Below, piece after piece: positions 1 to 6,249 of a DNA stretch of 6,249 bases; positions within the stretch are counted from its first letter, which is position 1, and every line of letters begins with the position of its first letter. The translations under genes were made by a program, and so were the position numbers. Source of the stretch: Candidatus Kapaibacterium sp. GTDB lineage: Bacteria; Bacteroidota; Ignavibacteria; Kapaibacteriales; UBA961. The notes beneath the pieces are model-generated. The model was not told the DNA's origin, did not search any database, and saw only the letters and a program-made list of their open reading frames with translations. Location: positions 1 to 6,249 of the forward strand of contig JALRHN010000120.1 of assembly GCA_023259575.1 (NCBI GenBank), read 5' to 3'.

Positions 1-566
1 ATAGAATAAAATCCTTCAGGTACTTCTTCTTTGATTTTTCTATATAAGCCTTTATGTTCATAAAAGACTACAGGATTATTATCTAGTATCGATGCTGTTA
101 ATAGTCCTTTGGCATCTGCTGGAGAAGATGGACATACAACTTTGATTCCTGTTGCTTGCACAAACCATGCCTCTGAATTTCTAGAATGAAATGGATTAGC
201 TCCCACTCCGCCTCCTGAAGGCCCCCTAACAACTAAGGGAACTCCCATTCCCCAGCGATAAGCAGTTGTTCCAGCAACATTTACTAATTGATTAAAACCA
301 CAGGTAATAAAATCCATAAACTGCATTTCTACAATGGGACGCATGCCATTAATAGCTGCGCCTATTGCTGCACCAATGATAGCTGCTTCAGAAATAGGAG
401 CATCTATTATTCTTTTAGGGCCAAATTCATCTAAAAAACCTTTTGTTAGCTTAAAGGCCCCTCCATATGTTCCAATATCTTCTCCAATCATAAAAACTGA
501 TTCGTCTGTACGCATTTGTATCTTTAATGCATCTGCAATTGCTTCTAGAAATGTTAATTGTGCCAT
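1..566 (-). CDS. 2-oxoacid dehydrogenase E1 component, beta subunit (N-terminal part; cut by window edge)
   Basis: This frame starts at ATG 566-564 and stays open to the left edge, giving 188 residues of a family usually about 325 long; the C-terminal half lies outside. The protein begins MAQLTFLEAIADAL and carries the pyrimidine-binding transketolase-fold hallmarks of E1 beta: GEDIGTYGGAFKLTKG, FGPKRIIDAPISEAA (its Glu is in the place of the E1 beta residue that contacts the thiamine diphosphate aminopyrimidine), EMQFMDF, GPSGGGVGANPFHS and NPVVFYEHKGLYR. With E1 alpha it would form the alpha2beta2 enzyme that decarboxylates a 2-oxoacid and passes the acyl group to a lipoyl E2, in the cytoplasm. 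The QFMDF and PSGGGVGA style is closer to the branched-chain/acetoin type of E1 beta than to classical PdhB, so the substrate is left open. Its expected partner, E1 alpha, is two genes upstream with purT between them. The 31-base gap before the start is A/T-rich and has no Shine-Dalgarno sequence; the start is set by the usual N-terminus of the family. Family assignment is secure; substrate is not. Confidence 0.93.
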   Translation of the reverse strand, partial: MAQLTFLEAIADALKIQMRTDESVFMIGEDIGTYGGAFKLTKGFLDEFGPKRIIDAPISEAAIIGAAIGAAINGMRPIVEMQFMDFITCGFNQLVNVAGTTAYRWGMGVPLVVRGPSGGGVGANPFHSRNSEAWFVQATGIKVVCPSSPADAKGLLTASILDNNPVVFYEHKGLYRKIKEEVPEGFYS

Positions 567-597
567 ACTTTATATAAAAATGTAAATAACTTAATTA

Positions 598-1769
598 TCA
601 ATGGCTTATAGTGATATTATTTGCCATAGCATGTGCTTTATCTCTTAGCTGTTGAATATCGGATTCTGGTGTGTTCCAGGCTAAGGCTACACCCATTCTT
701 CGGAAAGTTCTTGTGATTGGTTTACCAAAAATTCTAATATCTGTATTATGATCTTCAAGAGCTTTTTCTAGTCCAAAATACTGTGGAGCTACATTTTCAT
801 TTCCATAATATAAAATTACAGAACTTGCAGCAGCTCTTTCTAATGTGATAGATGGAATTGGTAATCCTAATACTGCTCTACAATGGAGTTCAAATTCAGA
901 AAAATTCTGAGTACCAGCTAAAGTAACCATACCTGTATCATGTGGTCTAGGGCTTAGTTCAGAAAAATAGACTTCATTTCCTTTGATAAAAAACTCTACG
1001 CCCCATAAACCTGCACCTTTTAAAGCGGAAGTTACTTTATCAGCGATTTCTTGGGCTTTTTTAAGTACTTCCACATTCATTGCACAAGGTTGCCAACTTT
1101 CTTGATAGTCGCCGCGTTCTTGTCTATGGCCAATTGGTGGGCAAAATAGGGTAGGACCATTCTTTTGAGTAACTGTTAATAATGTAATTTCATAGTAAAA
1201 GGAATAAACTCTTCTATAATTACTTCTGTATAATCACCCCGGCCACCAGTTGTTGCATATTGCCAACAAGTAGGGATATCTTCTTTTTTTCTAATGATGG
1301 ATTGTCCTTTTCCAGATGAAGACATTAATGGTTTAATGATGCAAGGAAATCCTAATATGTGGGCGGCTTCTTCTACTTGATCTATTGATATTGCATATCT
1401 AAATCCAGCAGTTTTTACCCCTAATTCTAATGCGGCTAAATCTCTAATAGATTTTCTATTCATTGTAAAATTAGCTGCTTTGGCACTGGGCACAACTTGA
1501 ATACCTTGAGATTCGTAGTCATAGAATCGTTCAGTTCTAATTGCTTCAATTTCAGGAACAATAATATCAGGAGAATGCTTCTTCACAATAGAATCTAATG
1601 CATTACCATCTAACATAGATATAATTTCATATGTATCAGCAACTTGCATTCCTGGGGCATTCTCATAAGAATCTACAGCTATTACATAATTACCTAAGCG
1701 TTTAGCACTTATAATGAATTCTTTACCTAATTCACCAGAGCCAAGAACCATGATTTTTTTAATTGACAT
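598..1769 (-). pseudogene. purT: purT, formate-dependent phosphoribosylglycinamide formyltransferase, interrupted by a one-base frameshift
   Basis: PurT is an ATP-grasp enzyme that makes formyl-GAR from GAR, formate and ATP in de novo purine synthesis. The reading frame is split. From ATG 1769-1767 (a GTG just before it at 1772-1770 is the less likely start) 191 family residues are read, including VLGSGELGKE, SMLDGNAL, VPEIEAI, TMNRKSIRDLAA and KPLMSSSGKGQ; the frame then adds six unrelated residues and stops at 1178-1176. The rest of the enzyme continues in the other frame from about 1196 to the TGA at 600-598: YEITLLTV, PPIGHRQERGDYQESWQP, and SELSPRPHDTGMVTL with the acidic metal-binding region. 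Restoring one base between 1196 and 1197 would turn PF-TMK into PF-DYEITLL, as in known PurT proteins, and gives 390 residues against 392 in E. coli. No other damage is seen. It is therefore a fresh mutation, a sequence error, or less likely a frameshifted but expressed gene. It sits between E1 alpha and E1 beta with gaps of 34 and 31 bases, without a Shine-Dalgarno sequence. Confidence 0.93.
1196..1197 (-). other. Frameshift site in purT (one base missing)
   Basis: On the minus strand the codons ATT CCT TTT are followed by AC TAT GAA ATT ACA, where PurT relatives encode Phe-Asp-Tyr/Phe-Glu-Ile-Thr. A missing G between TTT and AC (a C on the plus strand between 1196 and 1197) explains the change of frame exactly and leaves family residues on both sides. 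The site adjoins a run of four T, the sort of place where replication slippage or homopolymer miscalls occur, although the base inferred to be missing is not itself one of the T residues. If only the length is considered, a deletion one or two codons away would fit too. Confidence 0.85.
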
Positions 1770-1803
1770 CACATTTCAACAATAAAAGGAGTAAAAGTTT
1801 AAA

Positions 1804-2829
1804 CTAGTCAATAAATACATTTTTAAATGCTTCTTCAGCAGGAGGAAATGGTTTATCAATAACTGCATCTATCGAAGATCGAATTTCTTCAATGATTTGT
1901 TTTCTTATACTAAGTAGTTCCTGTTCGGTACATACATGAGTAGCTACTAATTTTGCAGAATATGTATCAACTGGATCTTTACTCTGCCAATATGCAAGTA
2001 GTTCTTTTGGTACATAACTAAAGTCATCATGCTCAGCATGACCTCTCATTCTCATTGTAATTGTTTCAATAATAGATGGACCTTGTCCTTGTTCTGCTCT
2101 TTCCAATGCTGCCTTACATGTATCAAATACTAATTCTGGATTGGTACCATCTATAGTTATGCCATAACATCCATAGCCTAATGCTCTGTCAGACAAATTC
2201 TTACAGGCAAATTCAATATGATTAGGTGATGAATAAGCATATTGATTATTCTCTATAATAAGTATCAATGGTAATTTTTGCACAGATGCAAAATTAAGTG
2301 CTTCATGAAATTCACCTGTTTGTGAGCCTCCATCACCGATATATGTCATTGCAGCAGAATACTCACCTTTTAATCTTGATGCTAGTGTAAAGCCTGCAGC
2401 TACAGGAATCATAGCGCCTAAATGAGAAATATTTCCATAAATCCTTCTTGAAACATCTGCATAATGTCCGGTTCCATCGGTACCACGCATCAGACTTCCT
2501 TCTTTGGCAAGAAAAGTGAGCATAAGGTTTTCCAATGTTTGGCCCATTACAAAGTGTCCGCCAATATTACGATGCATAGGAAACAATACATCATTTGGAC
2601 CTAATGCATATGCAGATCCTACAGAAACAGCCTCATTACCCGTTTGTGAGTACACACCCCCAAAAGCTCTTCCTTGTCTATTTAATCGTTGCATCGCCAA
2701 ATCAAATTCTCTGGCATAAAGCATATTCTTTATTATATCTACTCTTTGAGAATCTGATAATGATGTTGAAGTATATTCTTGAAACCGTGTAGGTGTATCT
2801 TCTGATTTTTTTATAGTTTTCTTAGCCAT
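1804..2829 (-). CDS. 2-oxoacid dehydrogenase E1 component, alpha subunit
   Basis: This complete 341-residue gene runs from ATG 2829-2827 to TAG 1806-1804; E1 alpha subunits are usually 320-400 residues. It encodes the thiamine-diphosphate-binding subunit of a 2-oxoacid dehydrogenase complex (pyruvate, branched-chain 2-oxoacid or acetoin type). The diphosphate/Mg motif is plain: GDGGSQTGEFHEALNFA starting at residue 165 and ending at ENN, residues 193-195. Other family marks are the QTGNEAVSVG segment (62-71), MHRNIGGHF (85-93), RGTDGTGHY (115-123) and the GHLG-like block ISHLGAMIPVAAG (134-146). The loop MRGHAEHDDFSYVP (261-274) replaces the RxGHS-D loop of classical pyruvate E1 alpha, so I do not assign a substrate. 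The first 20 or so residues are a Lys/Ser/Thr-rich, probably flexible extension; there is no signal peptide. The gene lies only 10 bases after the two-domain oxidoreductase, implying co-transcription. No Shine-Dalgarno sequence precedes the start. Its E1 beta partner is one gene further on, beyond purT. Confidence 0.94.
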   Translation of the reverse strand: MAKKTIKKSEDTPTRFQEYTSTSLSDSQRVDIIKNMLYAREFDLAMQRLNRQGRAFGGVYSQTGNEAVSVGSAYALGPNDVLFPMHRNIGGHFVMGQTLENLMLTFLAKEGSLMRGTDGTGHYADVSRRIYGNISHLGAMIPVAAGFTLASRLKGEYSAAMTYIGDGGSQTGEFHEALNFASVQKLPLILIIENNQYAYSSPNHIEFACKNLSDRALGYGCYGITIDGTNPELVFDTCKAALERAEQGQGPSIIETITMRMRGHAEHDDFSYVPKELLAYWQSKDPVDTYSAKLVATHVCTEQELLSIRKQIIEEIRSSIDAVIDKPFPPAEEAFKNVFID

Positions 2830-2839
2830 GAGCTATATA

Positions 2840-4990
2840 TTATTTGTGATTATGTAATTGAATTGTCAATCCAGTATTCATGGATTCTTCAGCAGCAAAT
2901 GTTGCTTGCGTTATCGCATAAATTTCTTGAAATGAAATTGGCATTGAAGTACCATTCTTGACTGCTAAAATAGTAGCTTCTACTTCTTGTTTATGGCCTT
3001 TTTTGCCATTATATGATACTGTCTTTGATTTTTTTCCAGATCCAAATACCACAGAGGAAAAATTATTCATGATTGCTGTTTTACCTTCGCAAAACACTTC
3101 GCAGTATTCTTTGTCTATTGAACTATCACCATTTGCTAAGTATAAAAGTGTACCAATACTACCATCAGCAAAAGTAATAACAATATGAGAACAATCATGA
3201 TGTCCAATAGACCTGTTGGCACTGGGTAATTGCACTGCATGAACACTTATAGGTAAAGATCCAGTTAAAAATACCATGCAATCGATAAAATGACATCCCT
3301 CACCGATAATTCGTCCACCTTGTAATGGATCTTGAATCCAGCTGCTTAAAGGAATAGAACCTGCATTAACTCGATACATCATAGACATAGGAGCAGATCT
3401 TTTTTCGAAAAATTTCTTAATATCTACAAAAGGTGCCGAAAAACGTCTATTGAAACCAACCATAACTCTACCATTTGTATCTGCTATCACTTTTGATATT
3501 TCAGCAAGTTCATCAGGATGAACACATAATGGTTTTTCTACAAAAACAGGTTTACCTTGTTTCAAAGAAGAGAGTACATAATGAGCATGTGTATCATGTC
3601 TGGTAGCACAAAAAACAATATCAGTATCAGGTAATTCAATGATATCTTTTGATGAAGTACTGGAAATTCCAAAACCATATTGATTTGCAACAGATAATGC
3701 ATTTGCAGGACTAGAAGTAGATACTCCAGCAAAATGAACTTTCAATGAAGCCAAAGGAGGCAATAATTGAGCTTGAGCAAAACTTCCTGCACCAATAAAT
3801 CCAATGCCTATTTGTTGTTTTGATGATGGCTTAAAGTGCTTGGTTGAAACCGAATGAATTGGAGTATGTTCAGATTGAGAATAATGAAGTATAATCCCTA
3901 GATAAGGCTCTTTTTTTGCTCCAGTAATTAAATCATAAGCATCTAATGCCTTATCAATGTCAAAATGATGCGTTGTTAATGGTTTTATTGCTAATTGTCC
4001 AGATGAAATAAGATCAATAAATGCACTCATATTTCTGTTTTCTGTCCACCGTACATAACCAACAGGATAATCTATACCATGTTCTTCATAGAGAGGATCA
4101 TAACGTCCAGGACCATAGCTACAAGAAATGCGTAATTCTAATTCTTTTTCATAAAAAGGGGAGCGAGGTATATTCATTGGAACAGCTCCAACGATGACAA
4201 TTGGGCTTTTTTTTCTAGAAATTTCTAAAGCTAATTGTATGGGCTCTTCAGATTGCGTACTTGCTGTAATAATAACTGCATCTGTTCCTACATTTCGAGT
4301 AAAAGACATTATACTAGAAATATGTTCCTTAGAACTAGGCAATACAAGATCACAACCAAGTTCAGAAGCTATATGCAACATACTAGGATTAATATCCATC
4401 CCAATTACTTTACAGCCAGAGGCTTTTAATAATTGAATAGTTAATTGTCCTAGAAGGCCTAAACCTATTACTGCAACTGTTTCACCCAAATTACAATGTG
4501 CTTGCCTAACTCCTTGTAAAGCAATAGCGCCTAAGGTAGTATATGCCGCTTCATCAAAGCTTACATTATCTGGTAAATGTACCGCTAAATTTTTAGGAAC
4601 ACTGATAAATTCTGCGTGATGTGCATATTGAGCCCCAGCACATGCAACCCTATCTCCAGGAGAAAACTCTTCACATCTTGATTCAATAACAATTCCAGCT
4701 GCACTATAACCAAGTGTTTTATACGATTCTAATTTAGATTGAATACGGCCTAAAGTAGAAATGAGACCTTCTTTTTTTACTGTATCAAGAACTTGTTTAA
4801 CTTGATCTGGTTGTTTTCTTGCCCTTTCTAAAAGAGAAGATTGGCCACCAACAACAGATGTTTTTTCTGTTCCAGCACTAATTAAAGAAGCAAAAGTTTT
4901 TACTAATATCCCACCGGGTTTACATGTAGGTGCAGGAACATCTGCAATAGACATCTCACCATTTTTTTGATATTGAACAACTTGAAGCAT
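2840..4990 (-). CDS. Two-domain oxidoreductase: zinc-less MDR (alcohol dehydrogenase-like) fused to Gfo/Idh/MocA
   Basis: This is a complete 716-residue protein (ATG 4990-4988 to TAA 2842-2840) made of two NAD(P)-dependent oxidoreductase modules. Residues 1 to about 370 form a medium-chain dehydrogenase: SLISAGTEK (36-43), TLGYSAAGIV (92-101), PGDRVACAGAQYAHHAEF (111-128) and the Rossmann motif VIGLGLLGQL (174-183). The usual zinc-binding GxCGTD and GHE motifs are replaced by SAGTE and GYS, so this half probably does not use catalytic zinc. After a linker of about 20 residues, residues 393-716 form a Gfo/Idh/MocA domain: IGIGFIGAGSFAQ (394-406), VFVEKPL (482-488) and GEGCHFID (563-570), holding the conserved Lys and His of that family. 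This fusion is a recognised family ('bi-domain-containing oxidoreductase') often found in surface-polysaccharide loci, so a sugar or nucleotide-sugar substrate is a reasonable inference; the reaction is unknown. It is the first gene of the inferred operon, 10 bases before E1 alpha. No Shine-Dalgarno sequence is visible, and there is no signal peptide, so it should be cytoplasmic. Confidence 0.93.
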   Translation of the reverse strand: MLQVVQYQKNGEMSIADVPAPTCKPGGILVKTFASLISAGTEKTSVVGGQSSLLERARKQPDQVKQVLDTVKKEGLISTLGRIQSKLESYKTLGYSAAGIVIESRCEEFSPGDRVACAGAQYAHHAEFISVPKNLAVHLPDNVSFDEAAYTTLGAIALQGVRQAHCNLGETVAVIGLGLLGQLTIQLLKASGCKVIGMDINPSMLHIASELGCDLVLPSSKEHISSIMSFTRNVGTDAVIITASTQSEEPIQLALEISRKKSPIVIVGAVPMNIPRSPFYEKELELRISCSYGPGRYDPLYEEHGIDYPVGYVRWTENRNMSAFIDLISSGQLAIKPLTTHHFDIDKALDAYDLITGAKKEPYLGIILHYSQSEHTPIHSVSTKHFKPSSKQQIGIGFIGAGSFAQAQLLPPLASLKVHFAGVSTSSPANALSVANQYGFGISSTSSKDIIELPDTDIVFCATRHDTHAHYVLSSLKQGKPVFVEKPLCVHPDELAEISKVIADTNGRVMVGFNRRFSAPFVDIKKFFEKRSAPMSMMYRVNAGSIPLSSWIQDPLQGGRIIGEGCHFIDCMVFLTGSLPISVHAVQLPSANRSIGHHDCSHIVITFADGSIGTLLYLANGDSSIDKEYCEVFCEGKTAIMNNFSSVVFGSGKKSKTVSYNGKKGHKQEVEATILAVKNGTSMPISFQEIYAITQATFAAEESMNTGLTIQLHNHK

Positions 4991-5024
4991 GGATTAATAC
5001 TGGTTCTGTGTAAAATGTTATAAA

Positions 5025-5032
5025 CAAAAATA
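5025..5032 (-). promoter_or_regulatory. Candidate Bacteroidota-type -7 promoter element for the operon
   Basis: Read on the minus strand, these bases are TATTTTTG, a match to the TAnnTTTG -7 consensus of the primary sigma factor in Bacteroidota, about 34 bases before the start codon of the two-domain oxidoreductase. It lies in the only intergenic gap long enough for a promoter, just after the terminator of the preceding gene. I see no good TTG-type -33 box at the right distance, and an eight-base match in A/T-rich DNA can be chance. A sigma-70-like TATAAC overlaps the next bases but has no matching -35 either. Confidence 0.3.
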
Positions 5033-5084
5033 GACAATTAGTTTCTACAGATGAAAAGGTATTGTATATATCAACTTGCATAAG

Positions 5085-5117
5085 AAAAAAAAGGACTTCT
5101 ATATCAAAGAAGTCCTT
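5085..5117 (-). terminator. Rho-independent terminator of the T9SS-exported protein gene
   Basis: A perfect 10-base inverted repeat (AAGGACTTCT at 5091-5100, AGAAGTCCTT at 5108-5117) encloses a 7-base loop. In minus-strand transcripts the hairpin is followed directly by eight U residues (plus-strand A run 5085-5092, its first two bases shared with the stem foot). It starts six bases after the stop codon at 5126-5124, so it ends transcription of the exported-protein gene and separates it from the downstream operon. On the plus strand the hairpin would be followed by no T run, so it is one-directional. Confidence 0.92.
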
Positions 5118-5123
5118 CGTGAA

Positions 5124-6249
5124 TTATCTAACTATCAATACCTTTTTTGCCGTTCGATAGATTCCCGCTTCTAAAACATAATAATACACACCAGGTGAAA
5201 ATTCTTCTGCATCTAACTGATATGTAAAATTACCACCAGCAATAGGAGAAATTGAAGAAGCCAAAACTTTGATCAATTTACCATCAGAAGAATATAATGT
5301 TAAGGTATATGGTGTTGTTTCTGGGAATGAATAAGCAATAGATGCTTTGCTAGAAACAGGATTAGGTGAAATATTTGATAATGTTGGTAAAATGGTTGTA
5401 TACTTCATTGTAGAAATCAAACATTCACCAGTAATAATGCAAGAACTTGTCCCTTGAAGTGGCATCACTTCCATAAAAGGTAAAGAATCTGTTGTAACAG
5501 ACGTTACAAAAATATGCATGATAGTACTTATTGAATCAGGGACAGTAATGACAAATCTTGCATTAGCAAATACACCTTTTTTCAGTGAATCCGCTTTAGA
5601 CATAAACAAATCTAATGTCCCAGGAAAACTTCCATATACGATTGACGGATATATTGTAGATGATGCATCTATGAATTTTAATGCTCTAGCATTGTATTTT
5701 AACGTTGCATTCATAGACACAGATTTTAAGAAGTGGGTTATTCCTTTATAATTAACAGACATATCTTCTTCCATCATCAATGGAATTGAAATTGTGTCAT
5801 TTAAGGTACCTTTTATCGTATCAGGTATTGATAGTGTATTACCGATACTAAATGCAATTGGAATTTCTGGGGCATAACCAAGGCCCTGAACAATCGAAGA
5901 ATCTATTATTGCGCATGGATACGTAGTTTGAACAGTTACAGATGTGTACATATTTTGTTTTGAAGTAGGACAATATCTAAGAGTATAGATCAAAGTATCG
6001 CCAACTGCTAATAAAGAATCTTTCGAAGGGACCGAGCTTATATATTGAACATCTTTATTCAGATTTATAAGCTTATCTGCTTTTACAGGCATATCACCAA
6101 TATTCTTAACCATAAAAGTTCTATCAGTACAATCTAAGATTCGTACACTATCAAAATTGACAGGATTGAGAATTGATATTTCTGGTTGTAATACTTTTAC
6201 GGTTGCATTATCTGGTTCGGCATAAATTCTGTATAAAATAATTTTTTCT
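5124..6249 (-). CDS. Secreted protein with ASH/choice-of-anchor-D-like domain and C-terminal T9SS type A sorting domain (N-terminus beyond window)
   Basis: The frame is open from the right edge to TAA 5126-5124, giving 374 residues; the ATG at 6113-6111 is internal, because coding sequence continues upstream of it (for example NPVNFDSVRILDCTDRTF). The first 110 or so visible residues look like an ASH/choice-of-anchor-D beta-sandwich: a SVRIL strand, VKNIGDMPV, GDTLIYTLRYCP and a closing GLGYAP. A second beta-rich segment (IPDTIKGTLNDTISIPLMM onward, with LKYNARALKFIDAS) resembles cohesin-like or other Ig-like modules, a weaker call. The last 88 residues (5390-5127) are a typical type A sorting domain: LSNISPNPVSSKASIAYSF, LYSSDGKLIKVL, EFSPGVYYYVLEAG and a final KKVLIVR. 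Such proteins cross the inner membrane by Sec and the outer membrane by the type IX system, after which the sorting domain is usually removed. The function of the passenger is unknown. It has its own terminator six bases after the stop and is not part of the downstream operon. Confidence 0.9.
   Translation of the reverse strand, partial: EKIILYRIYAEPDNATVKVLQPEISILNPVNFDSVRILDCTDRTFMVKNIGDMPVKADKLINLNKDVQYISSVPSKDSLLAVGDTLIYTLRYCPTSKQNMYTSVTVQTTYPCAIIDSSIVQGLGYAPEIPIAFSIGNTLSIPDTIKGTLNDTISIPLMMEEDMSVNYKGITHFLKSVSMNATLKYNARALKFIDASSTIYPSIVYGSFPGTLDLFMSKADSLKKGVFANARFVITVPDSISTIMHIFVTSVTTDSLPFMEVMPLQGTSSCIITGECLISTMKYTTILPTLSNISPNPVSSKASIAYSFPETTPYTLTLYSSDGKLIKVLASSISPIAGGNFTYQLDAEEFSPGVYYYVLEAGIYRTAKKVLIVR

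Noticed and set aside
334..585. Open plus-strand frame of 83 codons
   Set aside because: It lies antisense to the well-supported E1 beta gene and its translation is a low-complexity Ala/Ile/Pro-rich shadow with no family features.
567..597. Intergenic spacer between purT and E1 beta as a possible promoter or terminator
   Set aside because: It is 31 bases of A/T-rich sequence with no inverted repeat and no recognisable promoter pair.
598..1080. The C-terminal PurT piece as a separate 160-residue gene starting at ATG 1080
   Set aside because: That ATG aligns with an internal Met of PurT (after ESWQPCA), and conserved PurT sequence continues upstream of it in the same frame to about 1196, so it is the second half of a broken gene.
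1767..1774. Minimal start-stop ATGTGATG just before purT on the minus strand, which could act as a translation-coupling element
   Set aside because: A single eight-base occurrence in A/T-rich DNA without a ribosome-binding site is easily chance.
1770..1803. Plus-strand AAAAGGAG in the spacer between purT and E1 alpha, resembling a ribosome-binding site
   Set aside because: It is on the wrong strand for either gene, and no plus-strand coding frame begins at a suitable distance after it.
2504..2792. Two overlapping plus-strand open frames
   Set aside because: Both are antisense to conserved E1 alpha coding sequence, overlap each other in different frames and show no recognisable protein features.
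2958..4436. Plus-strand open frames at 2958-3188, 4194-4436 and 4235-4429
   Set aside because: All are antisense to the two-domain oxidoreductase, whose motifs are continuous across these positions.
5518..5751. Plus-strand open frame of 77 codons
   Set aside because: It is antisense to the exported-protein gene and has no support of its own.

Overview
The window is AT-rich bacterial DNA in which every supportable gene lies on the minus strand, so transcription runs from high to low coordinates. The right end carries a secreted protein with a C-terminal type IX secretion (T9SS) sorting domain preceded by an ASH/choice-of-anchor-D-like domain. That points to the Bacteroidota/Chlorobiota side of the FCB group; a Kapabacteria-like organism would fit, but this is inference from protein style only. 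None of the starts has a convincing Shine-Dalgarno sequence, and the one candidate promoter resembles the TAnnTTTG form, both consistent with that placement.

Layout, in order of transcription. (1) 6249-5124: C-terminal part of a T9SS-exported protein, running off the right edge, closed by a strong rho-independent terminator (5085-5117). (2) 4991-5084: a short intergenic region that is the only plausible promoter position for what follows. (3) 4990-2840: a 716-residue two-domain oxidoreductase, a zinc-less MDR domain fused to a Gfo/Idh/MocA domain. (4) 2829-1804: E1 alpha subunit of a thiamine-diphosphate 2-oxoacid dehydrogenase. (5) 1769-598: purT, formate-dependent GAR transformylase, interrupted by a single missing base. 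(6) 566-1: the first 188 residues of the matching E1 beta subunit, running off the left edge.

Genes 3 to 6 are separated by only 10, 34 and 31 bases with no visible terminator between them, so they probably form one operon. The E1 alpha and E1 beta subunits should assemble into one heterotetrameric decarboxylase, yet purT sits between their genes. No E2 or E3 gene is visible; they may lie beyond the left edge. The combination of a two-domain oxidoreductase of a type known from surface-polysaccharide loci with an E1 enzyme is unusual, but the window alone does not establish a new pathway. The clearest anomaly is the purT frameshift: restoring one base gives a 390-residue protein of normal family length with conserved motifs on both sides, so it is either a very recent mutation or a sequence/assembly error. 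I found no RNA genes, CRISPR arrays, insertion sequences or repeat arrays.
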